DNA of 64,000 nucleotides from Streptomyces sp. SUK 48 (GTDB taxonomy: Bacteria > Actinomycetota > Actinomycetes > Streptomycetales > Streptomycetaceae): the NCBI RefSeq assembly GCF_009650765.1, contig NZ_CP045740.1, positions 1,922,001-1,986,000 on the forward strand. Direction: 5' to 3'. The translations under genes and the position numbers were made by a program. The notes below the pieces were generated by a model, which was not told the DNA's origin, ran no database searches, and saw nothing but the letters and a program-made list of their open reading frames with translations. Each line of letters opens with the position of its first letter. Positions within the stretch are counted from its first letter, which is position 1. Of this stretch, positions 1 through 13,426 are shown in pieces.

Positions 1-880
1 GCTCGAACAGCCGGCGGTCCCACACCTCGAAGTTGGGGTGGTAGATCTGCACGCCGTAGTCCTTGAACCGCTGCACGTCGTCCTTGGGCAGCGCCTGGGC
101 GACGACCTTGCCGATCCAGCGGCCCGGGAAGCGCTCCTCGATGGCCTTGGCGTAGTGGCCGTAGAAGTCGGCCTCGTCGCGCCCGGCGACCGTCTTGGTG
201 ATGGCGCCGCCGGTGAGCGTGTAGGCGGTGGACGCCTTCTGGGTGTCGTACCGGTCGATGATCTCCAGGGCTTCCAGGACCTCTTCCACGTCCTTGACGC
301 CCGTGTACGGCCGCCCCGCCGCCTTGTGCTGGCGCCAGTTGTGGTTGATGTCGCAGTACTGGCACTCCTCCTTGGCGCCGAAGTACTGGCAGACCCGGAA
401 GACGGTCAGATAGATCAGGTAGCCCCACTGGATGGTGGGCGCGACCTCCATCACGGACTTCCCGTTGGAGAGGGTGTGCCGGTAGTACTCCGGCATCGGC
501 GGCACCCCGACGTCGGCGATGCGCTTGCCGTCGAGGTAGAGGCCGAGCACCCCCTGGTCGTCGGCGGCGACCCGGTAGGGGGAGGCGGGGTTCACCCGTA
601 CGGAGACAACCGTACGGCGCAGGTCGTACGGCCCGCCGGTGAGGATGATCTCCTCCGGGGGCCGGCGCAGCGCGGCCTCGCCCAGCTCGGGCAGGGTGCC
701 GTGGTCGAAGGAGAAGATGAAGTAGGACTTCGGCTTGACGTCCCCGCCCTCGTTGTCGCTCAGGGCGGATCTGTCGAAGGCGACACCGCCGCGGAGCAGG
801 TCCTCCTTGAAGACGGCTTCCCGCGGCACGTGCGGGAAGCGCTCCATCAGATCCTCGACCAGTGCGGTGCGAGTGCCCAT
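1..880 (-). CDS. Radical SAM protein with a non-canonical cysteine spacing (3' end cut by window edge)
   Basis: About 293 residues are visible, starting at an ATG at 880; the C-terminus lies beyond the left edge. An N-terminal region of roughly 150 residues without a motif I recognise is followed by three cysteines at about residues 164, 173 and 176 in the order CQYFGAKEECQYC, then an LTGGAI stretch near residue 210 that resembles the SAM-binding GGE-type motif. The spacing is C-x8-C-x2-C, unlike the usual C-x3-C-x2-C of radical SAM enzymes, but the last CxYC-D fits the cluster-binding loop. The enzyme would reductively cleave S-adenosylmethionine; the substrate is unknown. Its nearest neighbour, 113 bp upstream in the same direction, is a 2-hydroxyacid dehydrogenase. 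Family assignment is likely, function is open. Confidence 0.75.
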   Translation of the reverse strand, partial: MGTRTALVEDLMERFPHVPREAVFKEDLLRGGVAFDRSALSDNEGGDVKPKSYFIFSFDHGTLPELGEAALRRPPEEIILTGGPYDLRRTVVSVRVNPASPYRVAADDQGVLGLYLDGKRIADVGVPPMPEYYRHTLSNGKSVMEVAPTIQWGYLIYLTVFRVCQYFGAKEECQYCDINHNWRQHKAAGRPYTGVKDVEEVLEALEIIDRYDTQKASTAYTLTGGAITKTVAGRDEADFYGHYAKAIEERFPGRWIGKVVAQALPKDDVQRFKDYGVQIYHPNFEVWDRRLFE

Positions 881-993
881 CCGTATGTCTCCTCCCGGCT
901 CAGGCGTACCGCCCCACCGTATGCCCCCGGCCCGGGCGGATCGGTGCCGGGTCCCGCGGGCGCGTCCGGGAGGGGTTCCCTCGCGGTCCGGGG

Positions 994-3428
<2,435 letters not shown>

Positions 3429-3463
3429 CGGTGCGCCCTTGTCGGGGGCCCGGCGCCGCGCCT

Positions 3464-6602
<3,139 letters not shown>

Positions 6603-6655
6603 TTCGGAGGCTCCGGGGCCGGACCGGCGCGTACTGTCGGCCGGTCAGGACGATC

Positions 6656-6683
6656 GGCGCCCGGCCCCCGGGTCCCGGGCGCC
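6656..6683. terminator. Hairpin after beta-galactosidase
   Basis: GGCGCCCGG at 6656-6664 is perfectly complementary to CCGGGCGCC at 6675-6683 with a 10-nt loop. It lies 54 bp after the stop of the beta-galactosidase and 21 bp before the next start. No T run follows, as is usual for Streptomyces hairpin terminators. Confidence 0.45.
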
Positions 6684-6703
6684 GGCCCCGGAGAGGATGA
6701 GCG

Positions 6704-7438
6704 ATGACCGAGACGGCGGACGACGGCCGCGACCACTACGACGTCACGGGCGAGGGCCCCGTGCTGTTGCTGCTGCCGGGCGGCGCCGGGCATCCGATGG
6801 GGCTCGGGCCGCTGGTCGAGGCGCTGGCCACGCGGTTCACGGTGGTGACGTACGACCCGCTGGGGCTCGCCCATGGCCGGCTCGGCCTGCCGGTGCCGGA
6901 GCAGCGGGTGACGGACTGGAGCGAGGGGGCGCACCGGGTGCTGACGGCGGTCCTGCCCGAGGGCGAGCCGGCGTATGTGTTCGGGACCAGCTCGGGCGGT
7001 ATCGCGGTGCTCGATCTGCTCGCCCGGCATCCGGAGCGGGTGGCGCACGCGGTCGCGCACGAGCCGCCGTGCGTGGCCGTGCTGCCGGACGGCGCCGAGC
7101 GGCGCGCCGAGCTGCTCGGACAGCTGGACGGTGGCGAACGGCCGCCCGCCGAGGGCGAGTCGGCGACCCCGATGGGGGTGTTCCTCGCCAGCGTGCTGCA
7201 TCCGTTCACCGCGTACACGCCGGTGCCGCGACCGGAGTCGGCCGCTCGGCTCACGCTCGTCGCGGGTGCCGCGTCACGCGGTCAACTCCTCTACCGTACG
7301 ACCGAGTTCACGGCCGGGCGGCTGGGCGCGGCGTTCACGGAGTTCCCCGGCGGGCATCTGGGCACGCTGGATCATCCGGTGGAGTTCGCCGGCCTGCTCG
7401 CCGGGACGCTGCGCTCCAGCGCGCACACCTCGTCGTAG
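6704..7438 (+). CDS. Alpha/beta-fold hydrolase
   Basis: A 244-residue alpha/beta hydrolase. The nucleophile elbow is GTSSG in VFGTSSGGIAVLDLL (about residues 92-96), the oxyanion segment is LLLLPGGAGHPMG near the N-terminus, and the catalytic His is likely in FPGGHLGTLDHP near the C-terminus. It resembles the small esterase/haloperoxidase-like group; no substrate can be assigned. The ATG at 6704 has GGAGAGG before it; another ATG at 6697 is in a different frame. Its 3' end overlaps, tail to tail, the oppositely oriented lyase-like gene by 67 bp, so antisense interaction between the two transcripts is possible. Confidence 0.85.
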   Translation: MTETADDGRDHYDVTGEGPVLLLLPGGAGHPMGLGPLVEALATRFTVVTYDPLGLAHGRLGLPVPEQRVTDWSEGAHRVLTAVLPEGEPAYVFGTSSGGIAVLDLLARHPERVAHAVAHEPPCVAVLPDGAERRAELLGQLDGGERPPAEGESATPMGVFLASVLHPFTAYTPVPRPESAARLTLVAGAASRGQLLYRTTEFTAGRLGAAFTEFPGGHLGTLDHPVEFAGLLAGTLRSSAHTSS

Positions 7439-8178
7439 GAGGGGGTCGTACCGCCCGGCGTCCGGCCGGCGGCGATGTCGGTCATGGCATCCAGTGCCGC
7501 GCCCAGCGCCCTGCGGTACAGCAGGGAGCCGAGGCTGATGCGGGCCACGCCCAGATCGGCGAGGCGGGGGACGGTGCATCCGGCGGGCGAGTGGAGGATG
7601 TTGAGGGGGACGCCGAGGCGCCGTACGAGCTCGGCGATGCGGGCCGGGTCGGTGAGGCCGGGCACGAACACCCCGTCGGCGCCCGCCTGTTGATAGGCGT
7701 CCAGGCGGCGCAGGGTGTCCTTCTCGTCGCCGTCCCCCGACCAGTACGTGTCGGTGCGGGCGTTGACGAACATCCCCGGCACGGCGGCCTTGACGGCGTG
7801 GATCTTCGCGGCGAGCAGCTCGCTCGCCCCGAGCCCGTCCTCCAGGTTGACGCCGACCGCGCCGGCCGCCCACAACTCCGCAGCCAGCCGGGCCACTTGT
7901 GCCGGGTCGTCGCCGAAGCCGCCCTCGGCGTCCACGGACAGGTGGTACGGCCCGGAACCGAGCGTCCGCGCGAGCCGCACCGTGTGCTCCCGGGTCGCCG
8001 CCGCCCCGTCGGGCAGCCCGGCGCCCGCCGCCACCGCGAGGCTCGACGTGGCGATCGCCGGGAAGCCCCGGGCGGCCAGGGCGGCGGCCGAGGCGTGGTC
8101 CCAGGCGTTGGGCAGCAGCAGCGGCTCGCCGGGGCGGTGCAGCGCGGCGAACGAGGTTTCCCGAAGGTCTGCGGTCAT
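7372..8178 (-). CDS. Isocitrate lyase/PEP mutase superfamily protein
   Basis: A 268-residue TIM-barrel protein of the isocitrate lyase/phosphoenolpyruvate mutase superfamily. The strand-end motifs LPNAWDHASAAALAARGF, LSVDAEGGFG, GVNLEDG and VNARTDTYW match this group and supply Mg-binding acids. It lacks the KKCGH loop of true (methyl)isocitrate lyases, so it belongs to the LEDG branch often annotated only at superfamily level; C-C or P-C bond chemistry on small 2-oxo acids is possible but not shown. It diverges from the homocysteine methyltransferase gene with 121 bp between the starts and overlaps the hydrolase gene at its 3' end. A second superfamily member lies at 11343-12206. Confidence 0.88.
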   Translation of the reverse strand: MTADLRETSFAALHRPGEPLLLPNAWDHASAAALAARGFPAIATSSLAVAAGAGLPDGAAATREHTVRLARTLGSGPYHLSVDAEGGFGDDPAQVARLAAELWAAGAVGVNLEDGLGASELLAAKIHAVKAAVPGMFVNARTDTYWSGDGDEKDTLRRLDAYQQAGADGVFVPGLTDPARIAELVRRLGVPLNILHSPAGCTVPRLADLGVARISLGSLLYRRALGAALDAMTDIAAGRTPGGTTPSYDEVCALERSVPASRPANSTG

Positions 8179-8299
8179 ACGGTTACGCTAGCCCCGGGTC
8201 GGTTCGGCGCGGACCGAAACGTGTCCGGGGTCCCCGTGCCCTGCCCACCCCCTGGACACCACCCGCCGCTCCCCCTCCCGGTGGACTAGCGTCACCCGT

Positions 8300-9235
8300 A
8301 TGACCGGCAACGCCTCCGCCCCCGCCCTCGCCACGGCCCTCGCCGCCGGGACGGTCGTCCTCGACGGCGGACTGTCCAACCAGCTGGAGTCCGCCGGGCA
8401 CGACCTGAGCGACGCGCTGTGGTCCGCGCGGCTGCTCGCCGAACACCCGGAGGCGCTCGCCGAGGCCCATCTCGCCTACTACCTGGCGGGCGCGAGCGTG
8501 GCGATCACCGCCAGCTACCAGGCCACCTTCGAGGGCTTCGCCCGGCGCGGCATCGACCGTGCCGAGGCGGCCCGCCTGCTCGCGCTGAGCGTCCGGCTGG
8601 CCCGGCGGGCGGCCCGGCGCGCCCAGGACGCGGGCGTGGAGCGCCCGTTGTGGGTGGCCGCCTCGGCCGGGCCGTACGGCGCGATGCTCGCGGACGGCTC
8701 CGAGTACCGGGGCCGCTACGGGCTCGGCGTGGCCGACCTCGAGCGCTTCCACCGCCCTCGCCTCGAAGCACTGGCCGCCGCCGCGCCGGACGTCCTGGCC
8801 CTGGAGACCGTCCCCGACACCGACGAGGCCGCCGCGCTGCTGCGGGCGGTGCGCGGACTGGGGGTCCCGGCGTGGCTGTCGTACACGATCGACGGCCCCC
8901 GCACCCGGGCCGGCCAGCCCCTGGAAGAGGCGTTCGCGCTCGCGGCCGACGCGGACGAGATCATCGCGGTGGGCGTGAACTGCTGCGCCCCGAAGGACGC
9001 GGCCCCCGCCGTCGAACTCGCCGCCCGTGTCACCGGCAAACCGGTCGTGGTCTATCCCAACAGCGGTGAGTCCTGGCAGTCGGCCACCCACACCTGGACC
9101 GGCCCCGCCACCTTCACACCCGCCCAGGTCACCTCCTGGCACGGCGGCGGCGCCCGTCTGATCGGCGGCTGCTGCCGGGTGGGCCCGGAGAGCATCGCCT
9201 CGATCGCGCGGACGCTGGGGGCGCAGACGCTCTGA
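8300..9235 (+). CDS. mmuM: Homocysteine S-methyltransferase
   Basis: A 311-residue zinc enzyme that methylates homocysteine to methionine using S-methylmethionine or SAM. The barrel starts with the family motif VVLDGGLSNQLES, and the zinc-binding cysteines are in VGVNCCAP (about residues 231-233) and in IGGCCRVGPE near the C-terminus, exactly as in MmuM/YagD. TASYQATFEGF also matches. Length is typical. It stands alone behind its own divergent promoter region and not in the sulfur block 12 kb away, yet it adds to the sulfur metabolism of the window. Cytosolic. Confidence 0.95.
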   Translation: MTGNASAPALATALAAGTVVLDGGLSNQLESAGHDLSDALWSARLLAEHPEALAEAHLAYYLAGASVAITASYQATFEGFARRGIDRAEAARLLALSVRLARRAARRAQDAGVERPLWVAASAGPYGAMLADGSEYRGRYGLGVADLERFHRPRLEALAAAAPDVLALETVPDTDEAAALLRAVRGLGVPAWLSYTIDGPRTRAGQPLEEAFALAADADEIIAVGVNCCAPKDAAPAVELAARVTGKPVVVYPNSGESWQSATHTWTGPATFTPAQVTSWHGGGARLIGGCCRVGPESIASIARTLGAQTL

Positions 9236-9269
9236 CCGGTCGCTCCCGGTTGCCCCCGGCGTCCCGGGC

Positions 9270-10840
9270 TCAGCGCCGCCGTGCCCCCACCGACCGGCGC
9301 AGCCGGCGCATGGCGGAGGCCAGTTCGGCGCCGGGCGCGCGGGGGACGGAGGTGGGGCGGCGGGGCGGCGGGGGGTGGGGGGCGGTGGACCAGAGGGCGT
9401 ACTCGGCGTCGCGGGGGCCGTGGGCGGTGTACGCCTCGCCGTCACCGAAGACGCGGACGGGGTGGGCGGGGCTCCAGGACTCCCAGCCGGGGTCGCCGGT
9501 GGCCGCGAAGCGCACCCAGGCGCCGTGCATCTCGTCGCACAGCGCGTGCGGGGCGCCCTCGCCGGCCAGTTTCTGGGACTCCGGGAGGTCGCCGGAGTCG
9601 AACACGAAGCCGAGCTCCAGGGCGTGGCAGGCGCGCAGCTCGGGGCGCAGGGAGGGCCAGGCGAACTCGTAGAGGTGGCTGGTGGCGGGGCGGGCGTCGG
9701 CGAGGCGGTGCAGCGGGACGCGCAGGATGTGGTCGGTGACCATCTGGCCGACGATCTCGGCGGCGCCCGCGTCCGGGTGCAGGGCGCGGTAGCCGCGCGG
9801 TATCTCGTGGCTCGCGTGGCAGCGGGCCATGGCGCCCGCGACGGCGACCGCCCCGAGCCGGTCGATGTGCTCCAGCAGTCCCCGGGCACCAGCCACAGCC
9901 GGTACTCGTCCCGGGTCCAGCCCATCAGCAGGTCCACGTCCCGTGCGGTGTCGCCGTCGATCAGCGCCTCCAGCGGGTCGCGGGGCACCAGGTCGCCGTC
10001 CACGACGATGCCGAACGCCGGTCCGCCGAGCACCGGAGTGGAGAGCCGGCCCGCCTCGGCCTGGGTGCGCAGCAGGAGTTCGCGGTCGACGGCGGCGAAG
10101 GCGGCGGCGGTCGCCGGGATCTTCAGCCGGGCGGCCATCCGGCGCACCATCCGCCGTACCTTGTCCCTCTCGAAGACCTCGGGCGGGCCGCTCTGCAGCA
10201 CCGCGCGCCGGATCAGGCCGGCGGTGTGCGGCGAGGCGAGCAGGACGCCCGCGCTGATCGCGCCGGCCGACTGGCCGCCCAGGGTGATCCGGTCGGGGTC
10301 GCCGCCGAACGCCGCGATGCTCTCGTGCACCCAGCGCAGCGCGGCGAGCTGGTCGCGCAGGCCGGGGTTGGGCGGCGCGTCCGGGAACAGTCCGTAGCCC
10401 TCGATGCCCAGCCGGTAGTTGACCGAGACGCAGACGACGCCGTCGCGGGCGAAGGTACGGCCGTCGTAGACCGGGACGGCCGAGGAACCCCTGGTCAGGG
10501 CGCCGCCGTGCAGCCACACCAGGACGGGCAGCCGGGCGCCGGGGGCCGGGTCGGGCGTCCAGACGTTCAGGTTGAGGCAGTCGTCGCCGGGGATCGAGGG
10601 GTCGGAGAGGTACTGGGCGAACGCCTCGGAGTACGGCGGTTTCGGCGCGGTCGGGCCGAAGCCGGCCGTGTCCCGTATCCCGTCCCAGGGCTCGGGTGGC
10701 TCGGGGGGCCGGAAGCGGCGGGGGCCGACGGGCGGGGCGGCGTACGGGATGCCCCGGAACACGGCGACGCCGTGCTCGCGGCGGCCGCGGACGGCACCGT
10801 GGGGCGTGCGGACCACCGGGTCCGCCGGGTCTGCCGTCAT
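9270..10840 (-). pseudogene. Type B carboxylesterase with a one-base frameshift
   Basis: The reading frame opens as a normal para-nitrobenzyl-esterase-like carboxylesterase: VFRGIPYAAPPVGPRRF, DCLNLNVWTP, oxyanion LVWLHGGAL and nucleophile GGQSAGA. After EYRLWLVPG, near 9880-9886, the family sequence continues one frame over (GLLEHIDRLGAVAVAGAMAR, through HALCDEMHGAWVRFAATGDPGW to the stop at 9270). A base is missing in a run of four G on the coding strand. In the original frame the protein runs on as arginine/proline-rich nonsense. Either a sequencing indel, or a broken gene lacking the region with the catalytic His. The ATG at 10840 gives MTADPADPV; an ATG at 10864 with AAAGGT before it is the alternative. 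Confidence 0.8.
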
Positions 10841-10966
10841 CACCCACCAGCCCTTCGCCGTCATGCACCTTTCATTTCCAGAGCACCACAGGGGCCCGGT
10901 GTATTCCGGTGCACAGACCTCCGGCTGGGCCGTTCGGCGTAACGGGCCGCCCTCCGCGCGCCGGAC

Positions 10967-11040
10967 GCGGGGCGACGGGCGCGGGGCGACGGCGACGGGT
11001 GCGGGGCGACAGCGACGGGTGCGGGGCGACAGCGACGGCC
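10967..11040. repeat. Tandem 20-bp repeat, three copies plus a partial
   Basis: Units at 10981-11000, 11001-11020 and 11021-11040 share GCGGGGCGACAGCGACGGGT with one to two changes each; a truncated copy precedes at 10967-10980. The block lies upstream of the carboxylesterase start and beyond the hairpin that ends the opposite transcript. No coding frame through it looks real. Likely slippage or recombination-made minisatellite. Confidence 0.85.
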
Positions 11041-11048
11041 GGTACCGA

Positions 11049-11090
11049 CGAGGGCCGGGCGCCCCCTCCACGGGAGACACCCGGCCCTCG
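11049..11090 (-). terminator. Hairpin terminator for the lyase/secreted-protein operon
   Basis: CGAGGGCCGGG at 11049-11059 pairs perfectly with CCCGGCCCTCG at 11080-11090 across a 20-nt loop that itself has some pairing. On the minus strand it comes 5 nt after the stop of the small secreted protein, the expected place for an operon terminator. Confidence 0.65.
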
Positions 11091-11094
11091 CCCC

Positions 11095-11346
11095 TCAGTC
11101 CTCGTCCGGCGCCGGGGGGTTGCCGAGGAGCGCCTGGATCGCGTCCACCGCGCTGCCGTCGTGGTCGCTGCCCGCGTCGCCCTTGCCGGTCTGCACATTG
11201 GCCGTGCGGTCGACCTCCAGCCAGGAATCGGCGTGCGAGTTGTCGACCAGGGTGACCAGGCTGTTGTCGGCGAGCGCCGGGGCGGCGCCCGCGCCGAGGA
11301 AGGCCGCGGTGAGCGCGGCCGCCGTGCCGATCCCGGCGGCCCTCAC
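11095..11346 (-). CDS. Small secreted protein translationally coupled to a lyase-like enzyme
   Basis: An 83-residue protein. Residues 1-26 form a Sec-type signal peptide with hydrophobic AAALTAAFLGAGA and an APALA cleavage site, leaving an acidic mature peptide of about 57 residues (DNSLVTLVDNSHADSWLEV then a charged region ending LLGNPPAPDED) without cysteines. The GTG start at 11346 overlaps the TGA of the upstream enzyme gene as GTGA, so translation is almost surely coupled. I do not recognise the family. The signal peptide plus coupling make a real gene likely despite the size. A role outside the cell, or a processed peptide, is only inference. Confidence 0.72.
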   Translation of the reverse strand: MRAAGIGTAAALTAAFLGAGAAPALADNSLVTLVDNSHADSWLEVDRTANVQTGKGDAGSDHDGSAVDAIQALLGNPPAPDED

Positions 11347-12206
11347 ACGCCCACGCTCTCGGGGGCGAGCCGCTCGCGCGCGATGTTCCGCTCCAGCAGG
11401 GTGGTGGACGCCTGCACGCCGATCCCGCTCGCCGGGTCCACCACGGGCAGCCGGCCGTCGGCGGCCTTCAGCCCGGTGAGCGCCGAGTCCATCGCCTCGT
11501 GCGCGGCGAACAGGCAGGGCGTGCTGTAGATGGCGACGTCCACGCCGAAGTCGGAGAGCTCGCCGAGGGAGAGGCGGGGCGACTTGCCGCCGGCGATCTG
11601 GTTGAACAGCAGCGGCTTGCCGCCGACGACCTCCCGGATGCGCTTGATCCACTCCACGCTGCGCACCCCGTCGACCAGCACCACGTCCGCGTCGGTCGCG
11701 GCGAGCCGCTCGGCGCGGTGCAGGATGTCGTGCTCGTCCGTCGCGTCGGTGCGGGCGACGACCACCAGGTCCTTGCGGGTCTCCAGGACCTGGTTCAGCT
11801 TCTCCAGGTACTCCTCCAGCGGCAGCACCTGCTTGCCGTCGGCGTGGCCGCAGCGGCGGGGCCGCTTCTGGTCCTCCAGGATCACGCCGGAGGCGCCGAT
11901 GCGCTCCAGGTGCTCGACGACGTGGCAGGCGACCTCGGGATCGACGTACCCGTCGTCGATGTCCACGAGGAGGTGGTGGTGCGGGAACGCGCCCCGCAGC
12001 CGCTGGACGAAGGCCACCATGTCGGGCCAGGCGATGAATCCGATGTCCGGCAGGCCGTAGTACGAGGCGGCGAAGCCGAATCCGGAGACGAACATACCGT
12101 CGTAGTGCTTGGCCGCGATCGACGCCGAATACATGTCGTAGACGCCGATCAGCGGTGTGGTTCCGGGCCCGGCGATGCGGTCGCGCAGCTTCTTACCGTG
12201 GGTCAC
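11343..12206 (-). CDS. Isocitrate lyase/PEP mutase-like enzyme
   Basis: A 287-residue TIM-barrel enzyme. Superfamily motifs: LIGVYDMYSASIAAKHYDG, LLVDIDDGYVDP (Mg-binding acids), ASGVILEDQ and then RPRRCGHADGKQV, which corresponds to the catalytic KKCGH/KRCGH loop of isocitrate and methylisocitrate lyases and carries the Cys. VVARTDA and the C-terminal part also fit. The GTG start at 12206 is set by AAGGAG 7 nt upstream. Unlike the other superfamily member at 7372-8178, this one keeps the lyase-type cysteine. It is the first gene of a two-gene unit with the small secreted protein and is preceded by a clear inverted repeat at 12259-12283. The substrate is unknown; lyase or carboxyvinyl-carboxyphosphonate mutase-type chemistry are both possible. 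Confidence 0.85.
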   Translation of the reverse strand: MTHGKKLRDRIAGPGTTPLIGVYDMYSASIAAKHYDGMFVSGFGFAASYYGLPDIGFIAWPDMVAFVQRLRGAFPHHHLLVDIDDGYVDPEVACHVVEHLERIGASGVILEDQKRPRRCGHADGKQVLPLEEYLEKLNQVLETRKDLVVVARTDATDEHDILHRAERLAATDADVVLVDGVRSVEWIKRIREVVGGKPLLFNQIAGGKSPRLSLGELSDFGVDVAIYSTPCLFAAHEAMDSALTGLKAADGRLPVVDPASGIGVQASTTLLERNIARERLAPESVGV

Positions 12207-12258
12207 GGTCCGGCTCCTTCTGTGGGTACGGCACAGCGGCGAGGGCCGCCGCCCCTCA

Positions 12259-12283
12259 ATGCTCTTTACCAATCCAAGAGCAT
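12259..12283. promoter_or_regulatory. Inverted repeat upstream of the lyase-like gene, candidate operator
   Basis: ATGCTCTT at 12259-12266 and AAGAGCAT at 12276-12283 are perfect inverted copies separated by 9 bp. The block is 53 bp upstream of the GTG start, within a local AT-rich stretch (12255-12350) that stands out in this GC-rich DNA and probably holds the promoter. No regulator gene adjoins it. Confidence 0.5.
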
Positions 12284-12659
12284 CTCTAGGTACTCACATT
12301 GACTTGCCATGACGCCAGCTTTACTCACTGGAATGGCGCAATCCGTTCACCGCAGAAACGTCACTTGAGGGGCCGGACAGCCCAGCGGATTCCGCCGTCC
12401 AGGTGAGGGGACGCCGGGATCGCGGCGGGGCGGCGCGGGCGGGTCCGAGCCCGCCGCGAGGGCGGCGACGGCGGCCGGTTCGGAGCCGTGGCGGCGGCCG
12501 GTGGTGCGCGTGCGGAGGGGGCGGCGGAGGAGGTACGGGGGCCTGCGGTGACCTGATGATGCCGGTCTACGTCAACTGGCCCGGGTGGTGCGGTCGATGC
12601 GGGCCGTGCGCGTGTGACGGCCTTGAACGGCACGGCCGTTGACCGTAGCCTCCCGCGGG
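12284..12659. other. Intergenic region without a supported gene
   Basis: After an AT-rich stretch to about 12350 that likely contains the promoter of the lyase-like gene, the DNA becomes very GC-rich. Open frames on both strands here are arginine/proline/alanine-rich with no motif or good start, so I call no gene. Confidence 0.6.
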
Positions 12660-13292
12660 GTGAACGCCATTCCCGCGCACCTGGACCACCTTGTCCTCGC
12701 CACCCCCGATCTGGCCGCGTCCGTCGCCGAGTTCGCGCGGCGCACCGGGGTGACTCCCGCGCCCGGCGGCGCGCACCTCGGCCACGGCACCCGGAACCAT
12801 CTGGTGGGGCTCGGCGGCCGGGCCTATCTGGAGATCGTCGGCCCGGACCCGGAGCAGCCGGCACCGGTCGGTGAACGGCCGTTCGGGGTGGACCGGTTGC
12901 CCGGGCCCCGGGTGCTGACGTGGGCGATCAGCCCGCCGGACCTGGACGAGACGATCGCGGCGGCCCGGGCGCGGGGCTACGACCCGGGGCCCGCGCACGC
13001 GATGAGCCGCCGCACCCCGGGCGGGGAACTGCTGCGGTGGCGGCTGACCGGCGGCGAGCCGGCGCATCCCTCGGGTCTGGTGCCGTTCCTGATCGACTGG
13101 GGCGACTCGTGCCACCCCGCCGACTCGGGTCTGCCGCTCACCCCGCTGCTCGGGGTGTTTGCGACCGTGCCGGGACCGGAGGAGGTGCGCGGCCCGCTGG
13201 CGGCCCTGGGCACCGGGCTCGACCTGGCCGAGGGGCCGGTGGCGCTCCGCTTCACCGTGGACACGCCCCGGGGGCCGGTCACGTTCGGCTGA
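12660..13292 (+). CDS. VOC-superfamily (glyoxalase-like) protein
   Basis: A 210-residue protein beginning with the glyoxalase-like pattern IPAHLDHLVLATPDLAASVAEF, where His is a probable metal ligand, followed by AHLGHGTRNHLVGLGGRAYLEIVGPD with His and Glu in the expected places. A second half with WRLTGGEPAHPSGLVPFLIDWG completes the two-module layout of the DUF/Glyoxalase_3-like group. GTG at 12660 is preferred over TTG at 12639 because the domain starts immediately after it, although neither has a strong ribosome site. The substrate is unknown. It converges on the BrkB-type gene. Confidence 0.8.
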   Translation: MNAIPAHLDHLVLATPDLAASVAEFARRTGVTPAPGGAHLGHGTRNHLVGLGGRAYLEIVGPDPEQPAPVGERPFGVDRLPGPRVLTWAISPPDLDETIAAARARGYDPGPAHAMSRRTPGGELLRWRLTGGEPAHPSGLVPFLIDWGDSCHPADSGLPLTPLLGVFATVPGPEEVRGPLAALGTGLDLAEGPVALRFTVDTPRGPVTFG

Positions 13293-13374
13293 ACCGGGGC
13301 GGGTGTCCGTGCCGGGGCCCGGTCGACCGGAGCCGCGTCGCCGGGCCGGGCCGGGGCCGGGACGCCGGGCCCGT

Positions 13375-13426
13375 TCACCACTGCCGGTAAGAGCTCTCGA
13401 TCACCACTGCCGGTAAGGGTTCTCGC
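13375..13426. repeat. 26-bp tandem duplication at the end of the BrkB-type gene
   Basis: Two adjacent 26-bp copies (13375-13400 and 13401-13426) match at 23 positions. The second is the coding end of the membrane protein gene on the minus strand (ENPYRQW and stop); the first, just past the stop, would encode ESSYRQW and a stop in its own right. It looks like a duplicated gene end. Confidence 0.8.

Noticed and set aside
8183..11080. A single 965-residue open frame on the minus strand
   Set aside because: Only residues from about 80 to 390 look like a protein (the esterase); before and after it is arginine/proline-rich noise caused by the frameshift and by an absence of stops in GC-rich DNA.
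12361..12864. A 167-residue open frame on the minus strand overlapping the VOC gene
   Set aside because: Low-complexity Arg/Pro/Ala composition, overlaps a well-supported gene and lacks a start signal.
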